The notes beneath the pieces were generated by a model. The model was not told the origin of the DNA and ran no database searches. It worked only from the letters and a program-made list of their open reading frames with translations. A DNA stretch of 59,363 bases from Alphaproteobacteria bacterium (lineage in GTDB: Bacteria; Pseudomonadota; Alphaproteobacteria; JAEULC01), in assembly GCA_023150455.1 (NCBI GenBank), contig JAKLKW010000005.1, positions 1 to 59,363 of the forward strand, written 5' to 3'. Numbering within the stretch: the stretch's first letter is position 1; the number at the start of each line of letters is the position of its first letter. A program made the translations under genes and the position numbers. Positions 48,790 to 58,816 of this stretch are shown here, one piece after another.

Positions 48790-50274
48790 CTACTGCCCCT
48801 GTGTCTGCCGGAACGCGGCGCAGGGCACGAACCGGCCGGGCCGGCCGATCGCCGCCATGCGGTCGGCCACTTCGGGCGAGAACGCGGCCCGCGCGTGGCG
48901 CCGCAGGTCCTCGTCGCTCGCGAACGGCGTGAAGTCGAGCTGGCAGCCCGCGCCGGGCGCCTCGACGTCGAGGCGGGCGACGAACGAGTCGATGCTGTCG
49001 TGCGGACCGGGATGGCCGATGCGCGCGATGCCGGGCGGATAGGCGCGGCGGATGCTCGGCGCCATGCGCAAGGGCGGCGGGAAGCCTTCGTAGCGGAAGA
49101 CGACGACGGCGGTCGTTCCGGGCGGAATCGCCCTGGCGCCATAGGCGGCGATCGCCTTCGCCGGGCCCGCGAACGGAAGGTCCCGGCCGCGCGCGATGTG
49201 GCCGGCCTGCGCCGCGAGCTCGCGCGGGCCGATCAGGGCGACGAGCGACCAGGCCAGCGCGGCCGCGGTCGTCGCGACGGATCGGGTCCAGCGTTCGGGG
49301 AGCGACGCCGGCAGGATCAGCGCCGCCATGCCGGTGCTCACGAGCACGATGCCGGGACCGACGGTCCTGGGCCCGAAGGGATCGAACAGCACCAGCAGCC
49401 GCAGCAGATAGGCCAGCGCCAGATATCCGATGCCGAGCGCGACCAGGAGCTTCGGCTCGGGCGAGACGCGCCAGCGCATGGGCCATTTCGCCGTCGCCAG
49501 CCCGGTCGCGACCGCGACCGTCACGATCAGCCCGGCGAAATCGATGGCCGCGCGGCCGGCGTAGCGGAGAAACGCGACCGTGAGCGCCGTCGCCGGCTCG
49601 GGCGCCGCCACGCGCGGCGCGCCCGTGGCGAACCCCGTCTGCAGCAGGTTGAATGCCTGGTAGGCGCCAAGGAACAGCACGGAAGCGATCAGGCCGGGGA
49701 GAATCCGGCGCGCCGCCTCGCGCCCGCAGCAGAGCGCGACCGCGAGGGCGAAGACGGCGAGAAAGGGCCCGAAGAAGTGGCGCGTCGCCGCACCGAGGAC
49801 GAGGAAGCCGGCCAGCAGGAGCGCGTTCGACCACCGCGCCTCCGGCCGCTCCGCCGAGCGCCGGACCGCGAACAGCGCGCCCGCGACGGCCAGCAGCATC
49901 AGGCTCTCCGACCACGTGGCGAACAGCAGCAGCAGCGACACCGGGTTCAGGACGAAGACCAGCGTCGCCGGCCAGTGCCGCGCGTAGGCCTGCATCAGCG
50001 CGGCCGCCGCGATCCAGGCGATGAGGTTGGCGAGCTTGCTGCCGGCGATCAGCGCGATCTCGTCCGCGGACCAGCTGAACAGGGCGATGGCGGCCGGATA
50101 ACCGCAGGGGAACAGCGCGACATAGGCGCCGTCGAGCGCGCAGGCGCCCTCGATCCGCAGCGAGCGGGCGATCGCGAGATAGGTCCAGGAATCGGTCGAC
50201 AGGAAGCCGAACGTGCCCGCGTACAGCGTCCCCAGGATCAGTGCGCCGATCAGCGGCAGCAGCGCGCGCCGCAT
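48790..50274 (-). CDS. multi-pass membrane glycosyltransferase-like protein (GT-C fold)
   Basis: 494 residues with 10 or more predicted helices. The first large loop opens with GFLSTDSWTYLAIARSL, resembling the Asp-containing loop of GT-C polyprenyl-phosphate-sugar transferases (PMT/Arnt group), followed by CGYPAAIALFSW. A large soluble-like C-terminus of about 150 residues follows. Donor and acceptor are unknown. The assignment rests on topology and the first-loop Asp, so it is tentative. tRNA-Glu lies just beyond its 3' end. Confidence 0.6.
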   Translation of the reverse strand: MRRALLPLIGALILGTLYAGTFGFLSTDSWTYLAIARSLRIEGACALDGAYVALFPCGYPAAIALFSWSADEIALIAGSKLANLIAWIAAAALMQAYARHWPATLVFVLNPVSLLLLFATWSESLMLLAVAGALFAVRRSAERPEARWSNALLLAGFLVLGAATRHFFGPFLAVFALAVALCCGREAARRILPGLIASVLFLGAYQAFNLLQTGFATGAPRVAAPEPATALTVAFLRYAGRAAIDFAGLIVTVAVATGLATAKWPMRWRVSPEPKLLVALGIGYLALAYLLRLLVLFDPFGPRTVGPGIVLVSTGMAALILPASLPERWTRSVATTAAALAWSLVALIGPRELAAQAGHIARGRDLPFAGPAKAIAAYGARAIPPGTTAVVVFRYEGFPPPLRMAPSIRRAYPPGIARIGHPGPHDSIDSFVARLDVEAPGAGCQLDFTPFASDEDLRRHARAAFSPEVADRMAAIGRPGRFVPCAAFRQTQGQ

Positions 50275-50317
50275 CGGGCGGTCCGGCCACCGTTGGGCGC
50301 GGCGCCCGCGCCCCGCG

Positions 50318-51370
50318 TCAGGCCGCCTTCCGACGCTTTGCCGCCTGCAGCAGGGCGTCGACGTGCTTGGGGTCGGTGTTGAAGGCGGTCACCAGGCGCT
50401 GCAGCGGGCGGGCCGGATCGCCGCCGGGCTGGCTCCAGGGCTCCATCGCGAAGCCCGCCGCCGCGATCGCCCGGGCCAGCCCCGCGGGCATCTGGGCGAA
50501 CACCTCGTTGCCGTCGACCGGGTGGATCACCGACACGCCGTTCAGCGCGCCGAGGCCCTTGGCGAGGGCCCGCGCCTGGGCGTTGGCATGGCGCGCGTTG
50601 GCGAGCCACAGCCCGTCGGCCAGGTAGGCCTCGAGCTGGGCCGACAGGAACCGCATCTTCGAGAACAGGTGCCCGGCGCGCTTGCGCCGGAAGGCGAGGG
50701 TCTCGGCCAGGTCCTTGCGGAAGACGACGATGGCCTCGGCCGCGAGCGCGCCGTTCTTGGTCGCGCCGAAGGAGAGGATGTCGACGCCCGCGCGCCAGGT
50801 CGCCTCGGCCGGCTTGCAGCTTAGGCCCGCCAGCGCGTTGGCGAAGCGCGAGCCGTCCATGTGCAGCACCAGGCCGCGCGCATGCGCGATGCGCGCGATC
50901 GCCGCCACGTGCTCGGGCGTGTAGGCGGTGCCGCATTCGCTGAGCTGCGTGATGCTGACCGTCGCCGGCTGGGCATGGTGCACGCCCGGCGGGGCGGCGG
51001 CGAGCGCGGCCTCGAGCGTCGCCGGCGCGATGCGTCCGTGCTCGCCCTCGAGCGGCACCAGCCGCGCGCCCGCGCTGTAGAACTCCGGCGCATTGCATTC
51101 GTCGAGCAGGATGTGCGACTCGGCGTGGCAATAGACCGCGCCCCAGGGCGGCGTCGATGTGGCGAGCGACAGGGCGTTGGCGGCCGTGCCGGTCGCCACC
51201 GGGAAGACGGCGAGGTCGGTCTCGAATACCTCGGCGAAGCGCTTCTCGAGCCGCGCCGTGATCTCGTCGTTGCCGTAAGGCAGCGCCGGCCCGGCATTGG
51301 CGGCCTCGATCGCGCGGAGGATGACCGGATGGATCCCGGTCACGTTGTCGCTGCGGAAGTTGACGGTCAT
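50318..51370 (-). CDS. ltaE: low-specificity L-threonine aldolase
   Basis: 350 residues. A PLP-dependent fold-type I enzyme: the PLP Lys is in LSFGATKNGALAAEA, preceded by LHMDGSRFANAL and followed by FRKDLAETLAFRRKRAGHLFSKMRFLSAQ. It cleaves L-threonine or L-allo-threonine to glycine and acetaldehyde. The start opens MTVNFRSDNVTGIHPVILRAI, typical of the family. Confidence 0.93.
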   Translation of the reverse strand: MTVNFRSDNVTGIHPVILRAIEAANAGPALPYGNDEITARLEKRFAEVFETDLAVFPVATGTAANALSLATSTPPWGAVYCHAESHILLDECNAPEFYSAGARLVPLEGEHGRIAPATLEAALAAAPPGVHHAQPATVSITQLSECGTAYTPEHVAAIARIAHARGLVLHMDGSRFANALAGLSCKPAEATWRAGVDILSFGATKNGALAAEAIVVFRKDLAETLAFRRKRAGHLFSKMRFLSAQLEAYLADGLWLANARHANAQARALAKGLGALNGVSVIHPVDGNEVFAQMPAGLARAIAAAGFAMEPWSQPGGDPARPLQRLVTAFNTDPKHVDALLQAAKRRKAA

Positions 51371-51407
51371 CGACGGTTCCCCTGCATTCGCGCCCCACGT
51401 TCTTGCA

Positions 51408-51689
51408 TCAGGGCGCCCGCTTGATCGCGATCGTGCCGACGGTCCGCCCGCTGGCGGCGTCGAGCACGTAGAGCCTTTCCTCGCCGTCCGGCAGCGCCAC
51501 GCGCAGGACCACGCGGTCGCCGCTGGCCGTGGTCTCGACCACCCGCGCCCCCGCCGGCAAGGTCACCTCGGCGCTGCCGAACCCGGCGTCGGCCCGCTTG
51601 GCCTGCATGGCGATGCCGCCGACCAGCACGCCGAACCCGGCGACCAGCAGCACGGCCATGACGGCGACCAGGATCTTCAGCCCGGTCAT
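51408..51689 (-). CDS. small membrane protein of unknown function beside rluD
   Basis: 93 residues with one N-terminal membrane segment (ILVAVMAVLLVAGFGVLVGGIAM) and a soluble domain (EVTLPAGARVVETTASGDRVVLRVALPDGEERLYVLDAASG). Similar proteins (perhaps the DUF6476 group) sit divergent to rluD in alphaproteobacteria, to my recollection. Function is unknown. It begins 55 bases from the rluD start. Confidence 0.75.
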   Translation of the reverse strand: MTGLKILVAVMAVLLVAGFGVLVGGIAMQAKRADAGFGSAEVTLPAGARVVETTASGDRVVLRVALPDGEERLYVLDAASGRTVGTIAIKRAP

Positions 51690-51744
51690 CGAAGGACGCC
51701 CGGTTTCGTCACGCCGCTGCCATCGCGGCTATGATGCGAGACGC

Positions 51745-52767
51745 ATGATCCAAGACCCGTCCCAATCCTCCACGAGGCTCGCCGTCACGGCCGAGCCGCA
51801 GGACGACGGCGAGCGGCTGGACCGGCTGATCGCCCGGCGCCTGCCCGATCTTTCGCGCAGTCGCGTCAAGGCCTTGATCCTGGCCGGTCACGTTGCCGCG
51901 AGCGCGGGCGGGACCGTAACGGACCCCTCCCGCCGGGTCAAACCGGGACAAAGTTTCGCCATCATCGTTCCCGAGGCTGAACCCGCTCGACCGCGGGCAC
52001 AGGCGATGCCGCTCGAGGTCGTGTACGAGGACGCGGACGTGATCGTGGTCGACAAGCCCGCCGGCATGGTGGTGCACCCGGCGCCCGGCAATCCCGATTT
52101 GACCCTGGTCAATGCGCTCCTGGCGCATTGCGGCGATAGTCTTTCGGGCGTGGGCGGCGTGAAGCGGCCCGGCATCGTGCATCGCCTGGACAAGGACACG
52201 AGCGGCCTGATGGTCGCGGCCAAGCACGATGCGGCGCATGCCAGCCTGTCGCGGCAGTTCGCCGAGCGGACGATCGAGCGCCTGTACCGCGCCGTCGTCT
52301 GGGGCGTGCCGAGCCCGCGCGAGGGCCGCATCGAGGGCGCCATCGGGCGCGATCCGCGGAACCGAAAGCGGATGGCGGTGTTGAAAAACGGCGGGAAACC
52401 TGCGGTCACCGCCTATCGGGTGACCAAGGTCCTCGCAGGGGGCGAAGCAAGCGTGGTCGAGTGCCGGCTGGCGACCGGGCGGACGCACCAGATCCGCGTC
52501 CACTTGGCGGCCAAGGGCCATCCCCTGCTGGGCGACCCCGTCTATGGCGGGCGCCGCGCCCGCCACGGCGGCACCGCAGCGCGCGGCCAGGCCCAGCGGG
52601 CCGGGGCGGCCGCCGAATCCTTGGGGCGGCAGGCTTTACATGCCGCGACCCTGGGTTTTTCCCATCCGCGGACGGGGCAGGCATGCCGGTTCGAGAGTCA
52701 ATTACCTCAAGATGTCAAAGATTTAATAAATTTCTTAGACCGTGACCAAGGAAATGGTTTATCATAG
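51745..52767 (+). CDS. rluD: RluA/RluD-family pseudouridine synthase
   Basis: 340 residues from ATG 51745. N-terminal S4 domain ([24 protein letters not shown]), then the pseudouridine synthase core with the catalytic Asp in [14 protein letters not shown], and [16 protein letters not shown] and [23 protein letters not shown]. It makes pseudouridines in 23S rRNA helix 69 (positions 1911, 1915 and 1917 in E. coli numbering) if truly RluD. The last 80 coding bases are AT-rich and may carry the rpoH promoter. Confidence 0.9.
   Translation: MIQDPSQSSTRLAVTAEPQDDGERLDRLIARRLPDLSRSRVKALILAGHVAASAGGTVTDPSRRVKPGQSFAIIVPEAEPARPRAQAMPLEVVYEDADVIVVDKPAGMVVHPAPGNPDLTLVNALLAHCGDSLSGVGGVKRPGIVHRLDKDTSGLMVAAKHDAAHASLSRQFAERTIERLYRAVVWGVPSPREGRIEGAIGRDPRNRKRMAVLKNGGKPAVTAYRVTKVLAGGEASVVECRLATGRTHQIRVHLAAKGHPLLGDPVYGGRRARHGGTAARGQAQRAGAAAESLGRQALHAATLGFSHPRTGQACRFESQLPQDVKDLINFLDRDQGNGLS
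52735..52765 (+). promoter_or_regulatory. candidate rpoH promoter within the end of rluD
   Basis: TATCAT (52760-52765) with TTAGAC (52735-52740, spacing 19) forms a weak sigma-70-like element inside an AT-rich patch that contrasts with the GC-rich surroundings. Transcription would start near 52772, about 97 bases before rpoH. Confidence 0.3.
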
Positions 52768-52868
52768 CGGCGTGGTAGGACATTAACAGGCGACGGGGCT
52801 CAGGGGCGCTCCGGCAATGGGGCCGGGACGTAGCGGGCCCAAGGGATCAGCCCAAGGGATCAGGACGA

Positions 52869-53753
52869 ATGGCGACGACGAACAAGCTTCCGGTCATCAG
52901 CTCCGAAGGGAACCTGTCGCGGTACCTGCAGGAGATCCGCCGCTTCCCGATGCTGACGGCGGACGAGGAATACGTGCTGGCCAAGCGCTGGCGCGAGCAC
53001 GGCGACACCGAGGCCGCGCACAAGCTGGTCACCAGCCACCTGCGCCTGGTCGCCAAGATCGCCATGGGCTATCGCGGCTACGGCCTGCCGGTCAGCGAGC
53101 TGATCTCGGAAGGCAATGTCGGCATGATGCAGGCGGTCAAGCGCTTCGAGCCGGACCGCGGCTTCCGCCTGGCGACCTATGCGATGTGGTGGATCCGCGC
53201 GGCGATCCAGGAATACATCCTGCATTCCTGGTCGCTGGTGAAGATGGGCACGACCGCGGCGCAGAAGAAGCTGTTCTTCAACTTGAGGCGCCTCAAGGCG
53301 CAGATGCGCCAGATCGAGGAGGGCGACCTGCCGCCCGAGAGCGTCAGGCAGATCGCGCAGCGCCTGGACGTGACCGAGGACGACGTGGTGCAGATGAACC
53401 GCCGCCTCGCCGCGCCGGACCACTCGCTCAACGCCCCGGTGCGCCAGGAAGGCGGCGGCGAATGGCAGGACTGGCTGGTCGACCCCAGCGAGACGCAGGA
53501 AGAGCGCCTGGCCGACAGCGAGGAGCTCGACAAGCGCACGCAGCTGCTGACCGAGGCGATGCAGGGCCTCAACCAGCGCGAGCGCCACATCCTCGAGCAG
53601 CGGCGCCTCAGGGACGAGCCGGCCACGCTCGAGGACCTGAGCCAGGAATACGGCATCTCGCGCGAGCGCGTGCGCCAGATCGAGGTGCGCGCGTTCGAGA
53701 AGCTGCAGAAGGCGATCAAGGCCGCCGCCGTGCGCGAGAAGCTCGACGCCTGA
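52869..53753 (+). CDS. rpoH: heat-shock sigma factor RpoH (sigma-32)
   Basis: 294 residues from ATG 52869. Region 2 is present (SHLRLVAKIAMGYRGYGLPVSELISEGNVGMMQAVKRFEP, RLATYAMWWIRAAIQEYI), then the RpoH box QKKLFFNLRRLK, which sets sigma-32 apart, and region 4 (LNQRERHILEQRRLRDEPATLEDLSQEYGISRERVRQIE). It directs heat-shock gene transcription. In alphaproteobacteria there may be more than one rpoH; this is one of them. Confidence 0.97.
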   Translation: MATTNKLPVISSEGNLSRYLQEIRRFPMLTADEEYVLAKRWREHGDTEAAHKLVTSHLRLVAKIAMGYRGYGLPVSELISEGNVGMMQAVKRFEPDRGFRLATYAMWWIRAAIQEYILHSWSLVKMGTTAAQKKLFFNLRRLKAQMRQIEEGDLPPESVRQIAQRLDVTEDDVVQMNRRLAAPDHSLNAPVRQEGGGEWQDWLVDPSETQEERLADSEELDKRTQLLTEAMQGLNQRERHILEQRRLRDEPATLEDLSQEYGISRERVRQIEVRAFEKLQKAIKAAAVREKLDA

Positions 53754-53762
53754 GCTGCAAGG

Positions 53763-53783
53763 CCGGGACCGCACCCGGGTTTT
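53763..53783 (+). terminator. weak terminator after rpoH
   Basis: A 5-bp stem CCGGG (53763-53767) and CCCGG (53774-53778), followed by GTTTT. It is short, so termination could be partial. It lies 10 bases after the rpoH stop. Confidence 0.45.
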
Positions 53784-53835
53784 CGGTCGCGCCGGGCGGA
53801 TGCTAGTCTGCCGGTCCGATCCGACCGGGGACATC

Positions 53836-54318
53836 ATGACGGACGGCAAATCGACCTGGCGCGGCGTCGTCGCGCATCTCCATCTGACGCCGCGCGATTC
53901 GCAGCCGATGCAGGCCCGCGAAGCGCTGGAGCTGGTCGCCGGGCAGGGCATCGTCGGCGACCGCTACAAGGACGGCCAAGGCTTCTACTCGAACAAGCCC
54001 GAGGAGGGCCGGCAGATCACGCTGTTCGAGCTGGAAACGCTCGAGGCGCTCAAGCGCGACCACGACATCGACTTCGCGCCGCACGAGCATCGCCGCAACG
54101 TGACGACCTCGGGCGTGCCGCTCAACCATCTCGTCGGCCGGCGCTTGCGCATCGGCGCGGCGCTGCTCGAGGCCACGCGCCTCAGCACGCCCTGCCGGCA
54201 CATCGTCGACGTGACCGGCAAGGAAGTGTTCAAGCCGCTGATCAACCGGTCGGGCCTGAACTGCAGGATCCTGGTCGGCGGCATCATTCGCGTGGGCGAT
54301 ACGATCGAGCCGGCGTAG
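53836..54318 (+). CDS. MOSC-domain protein
   Basis: 160 residues from ATG 53836. The MOSC fold is supported by EALELVAGQGIVGDRYKDG near the start, GRQITLFELETLEAL and the conserved Cys in LSTPCRHIV, which in this superfamily transfers sulfur to the molybdenum cofactor. No YiiM or MOSC_N domain is fused. Its partner molybdoenzyme is not in the window. An inverted repeat follows the stop. Confidence 0.9.
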   Translation: MTDGKSTWRGVVAHLHLTPRDSQPMQAREALELVAGQGIVGDRYKDGQGFYSNKPEEGRQITLFELETLEALKRDHDIDFAPHEHRRNVTTSGVPLNHLVGRRLRIGAALLEATRLSTPCRHIVDVTGKEVFKPLINRSGLNCRILVGGIIRVGDTIEPA

Positions 54319-54326
54319 GCATCGGC

Positions 54327-54399
54327 TCCGCGTCTTCCGCGTCTCCGCGAGGGCCATCTTCCCTGAACCGGTTCAACGCGGAGACGCGGAGAACGCGGA
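54327..54399. repeat. long inverted repeat (23-bp arms) with inner palindrome
   Basis: The arms 54327-54349 and 54377-54399 are complementary over 23 bases with two mismatches, built from repeating TCCGCG(T/C)CT units. The 27-base loop holds the palindrome GAACCGGTTC (54365-54374). It lies between two convergent genes (MOSC and mtgA) and could stop both transcripts. The CCGCGTCTCCGCG text resembles short dispersed repeats known from other high-GC genomes (from memory). Confidence 0.7.
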
Positions 54400-54408
54400 T
54401 AGCACAGG

Positions 54409-55086
54409 CTAGCCGACGCACGCGAGCAGCGGCCCCAGCTGCCCGCTCCGCCCCTGGATGGTCTGCGCGCGTCCCTGCACGTACGGCCCGGGCCTTCCGG
54501 CGTGCCATTTGCGCGGGCTCGGCAGGGTCGCGGCCAGGAGCGCCGCCTCGTGCGCGGAAAGCTGCGCCGCCGGCTTGCCGAAATGGTGCCGCGCGGCGGC
54601 CTCGGCGCCGAACACGCCGTCGCCCCATTCGGCGATGTTGAGATAGACCTCGATGATGCGCCGCTTCGGCCACAGCGCGTCGATCGTCAGCGCCAGCGCC
54701 GCCTCGACGGCCTTGCGCGGATAGCCGCCGCCCGGCCACAGGAACAGGTTGCGCGCGACCTGCATCGTGATGGTGCTGGCGCCGCGCACGCGGCCGGTCT
54801 CCTCGCGCTCCTCGATCGCGTCCTGCACCGCGTCGAAGTCGATGCCGTGATGCTGGCAGAACCTGTTGTCCTCGGCGGCGATCGCCGCGCGCGGCAGGGA
54901 CGGCGCGATCTTCTCGAGCGGCACGTTCCGGTGCTTCAAGGTCGCGCCCTCGGACTTGCGGATCAGCATCAGCGGCGTGACCGGCGGGTCGACGACGCGA
55001 TAGGCGACGATGACGGCGAGGACGGTGCCGACGACCGCGACGGCGCCCGAGAAGAGCACACGCCACAGGCCGAGGACCGGCTTCAC
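54409..55086 (-). CDS. mtgA: monofunctional peptidoglycan glycosyltransferase
   Basis: 225 residues. One N-terminal helix (LFSGAVAVVGTVLAVIVAYRVV) then a GT51 domain with the catalytic Glu in AAEDNRFCQHHGID, followed by GASTITMQVARNLFLWPGG and RRIIEVYLNIAEWGDGVFGAEAAAR. It polymerises lipid II glycan strands without a transpeptidase domain. It is 16 bases downstream of purA on the same strand. Confidence 0.95.
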   Translation of the reverse strand: MKPVLGLWRVLFSGAVAVVGTVLAVIVAYRVVDPPVTPLMLIRKSEGATLKHRNVPLEKIAPSLPRAAIAAEDNRFCQHHGIDFDAVQDAIEEREETGRVRGASTITMQVARNLFLWPGGGYPRKAVEAALALTIDALWPKRRIIEVYLNIAEWGDGVFGAEAAARHHFGKPAAQLSAHEAALLAATLPSPRKWHAGRPGPYVQGRAQTIQGRSGQLGPLLACVG

Positions 55087-55102
55087 ACGGGGGGCTCCAC
55101 GG

Positions 55103-56392
<1,290 letters not shown>

Positions 56393-56443
56393 GACGGAAC
56401 GATCCTCGACCGGGAGACCGATGTTGACGGGAAACGGAACGCT

Positions 56444-57679
56444 TCAGGCCGCCACGAGGGCGGCGCCGGACCAGCGATGCAAGCAGCCGAGCCGGCGCGC
56501 CTCGGCCGCCGCGTCCGCCGCGGGCTCGAGCCCGGCGACGGTGATCCAGCCCTCCTGGCGCAGGCGCCGCGCGACGTCGTGCGGCGTGCCGGCGGGCAGG
56601 TAGACGCGGCGCGGCTGCTCGGCCGCCGGCAGGGCGCGCACGACCGAGTCCATATACAAGGTGAAGCCGGTCGCGGGCTCCGCGGCGGCGGCGTAGCGGC
56701 CGCCGCGGCCGAGATCGCCGTGCACCTGGCGCGCGTTGATCCGCGCGCCATCATGCGAGTCGACGCCCTTCGACAAGCACTCAGGAGGATCAGCGGCCGC
56801 TCGGCGCGCGAAGAAGGTGAAGCTGACGCCGCGCTCGTACTCGAAGCCGCGCATCTCGACCGGATCGACCGTCAGCCTCAGCTCCGGCAGCGCCGCGCGG
56901 ATCAGCGCGATCACCTCGGCCAGCCGGTCGCGCTCGGCGAGCGCCGCCGGCGGCAGCGCGATCCGGCCCAGCGCCGCCATCGCCTTGTCGGCCGGGCCGG
57001 CCGCGCGCAGCAGCGCGGCGAACGGCGCCGCCGCGCCCGGCGACGCGCCTTCCATCGCGGCCTCGACCGCGGCGGCATCCTTGCGGTCGAGCGCCTCGCG
57101 CAGGCGCCGGGTCCGGCCGGGCTCCAGGCCCATGGAATCGGCCATGGCCGGCACCAGGGTCGGCACGGTCAGGTCGACCGACAGGCCGGCGACGCCGATC
57201 GACTCCAGCGCCGAGGCGGCCAGCGCCACGACCTCGGCGTCCGAGGTCGCCGACGCGGCGCCGATCAGCTCGGCGCCGACCTGCTCGAACTGGCGCGCGG
57301 GCCGGAGCTGGCTGCCGCGCACGCGCAGCACTTCGCCCGCGTAGCACAGGCGCAAGGGGCGCGGCGCGTGCTGCAGCCGCGTGCGCGCGATGCGCGCGAC
57401 CTGCGGCGTGATGTCGGGCCGGACGCCCATCATGCGCTGCGACACCGGGTCCATCAGGCGGAAGCAGTGCGGGCGCATCGCCGCACCGGTGCCCGACAGC
57501 AGCGTCTCCTCGAACTCGACCAAGGGCGGCTTGATCAGCTCGTAGCCCTGCGCGGCAAATCCCGACAGCAGGCGCCAGACGAGCGCCTCCTCGCGGCTCG
57601 CCTGCGGCGGCAGCGAGTCGGCAAGCCCCGCCGGCAGCAGGCCGCCATCGGCGCCCTCGGGAAGGAAACTGTCGTCCAT
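56444..57679 (-). CDS. hisZ: ATP phosphoribosyltransferase regulatory subunit HisZ
   Basis: 411 residues from ATG 57679. It is a catalytically dead class II aminoacyl-tRNA-synthetase-like protein (RPDITPQVARIARTRL, ERGVSFTFFA) that activates the short-form HisG in histidine synthesis. hisG is not in the window. It ends 51 bases before purA on the same strand. An in-frame ATG at 57709 would give ten more residues, but HisZ N-termini usually start close to the FLPEG(A)DG-type text, so 57679 is preferred. Confidence 0.93.
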   Translation of the reverse strand: MDDSFLPEGADGGLLPAGLADSLPPQASREEALVWRLLSGFAAQGYELIKPPLVEFEETLLSGTGAAMRPHCFRLMDPVSQRMMGVRPDITPQVARIARTRLQHAPRPLRLCYAGEVLRVRGSQLRPARQFEQVGAELIGAASATSDAEVVALAASALESIGVAGLSVDLTVPTLVPAMADSMGLEPGRTRRLREALDRKDAAAVEAAMEGASPGAAAPFAALLRAAGPADKAMAALGRIALPPAALAERDRLAEVIALIRAALPELRLTVDPVEMRGFEYERGVSFTFFARRAAADPPECLSKGVDSHDGARINARQVHGDLGRGGRYAAAAEPATGFTLYMDSVVRALPAAEQPRRVYLPAGTPHDVARRLRQEGWITVAGLEPAADAAAEARRLGCLHRWSGAALVAA

Positions 57680-57913
57680 CGTCACGCTGTTAACGGATGC
57701 CTGGCCCACGGGGCCGAAGTTCGCGCCGGTTGTCTATAGGGTTCGGGCCGTCGGGGCAATGGTCGAGACCACAACCCGGGACGAGCAGGTCCGAGGTGCT
57801 TCCGACGAAAAGGGGCGCTTGGCCCACTGCCTGCGACCGACGTGGTTTTGTCGCAGTGGCCGTTCTTGGGTATCATCCGGTCGTGACCGCGAACCGGTCG
57901 AGGCGGAACATTC

Positions 57914-58138
57914 ATGGCACACGCGCGTATCTTCACTGATCCTGCCGTCATGCTGGGCAAGCCGTGCATCAAGGGCACCCGCATCACGGTGGAGCTGATC
58001 CTGCGCAAGCTTGGCGCCGGTCGATCGTTTTCGGATCTGCTCGAGGCGTATCCGCAGTTAAGTGAGGACGACTTGCGGGCGGCCCTGGCGTTCGCGGCCG
58101 ACTACATGCAGCATGAGACCGTCCTCGCCGCCGAGTGA
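57914..58138 (+). CDS. DUF433 antitoxin
   Basis: 74 residues. The DUF433 helix-turn-helix pattern is present: IFTDPAVMLGKPCIKGTRITVELILRKLGAGRSFSDLLEAYPQLSEDDLRAALAF. DUF433 proteins are the antitoxin partners of DUF5615 PIN-like nucleases. Its stop overlaps the toxin start (TGATG). Confidence 0.93.
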   Translation: MAHARIFTDPAVMLGKPCIKGTRITVELILRKLGAGRSFSDLLEAYPQLSEDDLRAALAFAADYMQHETVLAAE

Positions 58139-58518
58139 TGCGTTTTCTGGCCGATGAGAACGTCTCGCGTCTCGTCATCGAGCAGCTTCGAATCCGCGGC
58201 TTCGATGTGACGTCCATCGGCGAAACGAGACCGGGCGCTGCGGACAAGGACGTTCTCGGGGCCGCGGGTGCCGCGGACAGCATCTTGATCACGGAGGATC
58301 GCGACTTCGGCGAACACGTCATCCGTCAGCGCTTCGGCGTTCGCGGCATGATCTTGCTCGAGTTGGATCGCCTCTCCAATGCAACGGAGGCTCGGGTGGT
58401 TGCGGATGTCGTGTCCGCTCACCAGGACAAGCTCCTTGGCAATCTCGTCGTCATCGAGCCCGGGCGAATTCGCGTGCGCCCCTTGCCCGGAGAAAGCGGG
58501 GGCGCGCGCTCCAATTGA
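58138..58518 (+). CDS. DUF5615 PIN-like toxin
   Basis: 126 residues from ATG 58138 (a GTG at 58135 gives one more residue). The opening MRFLADENVS with conserved Asp, ADKDVLGAAGAADSILITEDRDFGE with its acidic residues, and GMILLEL are typical of the Mut7-C/PIN-like DUF5615 group, thought to cut RNA. It pairs with the DUF433 antitoxin upstream. tRNA-Ser starts 206 bases downstream. Confidence 0.93.
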   Translation: MRFLADENVSRLVIEQLRIRGFDVTSIGETRPGAADKDVLGAAGAADSILITEDRDFGEHVIRQRFGVRGMILLELDRLSNATEARVVADVVSAHQDKLLGNLVVIEPGRIRVRPLPGESGGARSN

Positions 58519-58675
58519 GTCCCGGCTCATCGGCCGAATTTGGAAAGTGGCTGGCTCTGCCGCCGGCTCTTCCGGCCCAAATAATGGCAAGCATACTGCG
58601 GTGCAGCCTCGTTGGCCGGGCCCTTCGGGCTTGCGGCAGGCACGGGTCTTGGCTAGGGTCGCGCCCCGCCAGACC

Positions 58676-58704
58676 TTGGCCCGACCACGGCCGATGACGA
58701 TATG
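58676..58704 (+). promoter_or_regulatory. candidate promoter of tRNA-Ser
   Basis: TTGGCC (58676-58681) and GATATG (58699-58704) with 17-base spacing lie 20 bases before the tRNA 5' end, a typical distance for a short tRNA leader. Consensus matches are moderate (4/6 and 3/6). Confidence 0.45.
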
Positions 58705-58724
58705 TGAAGGGCTGGCTTCCCCGC

Positions 58725-58816
<92 letters not shown>

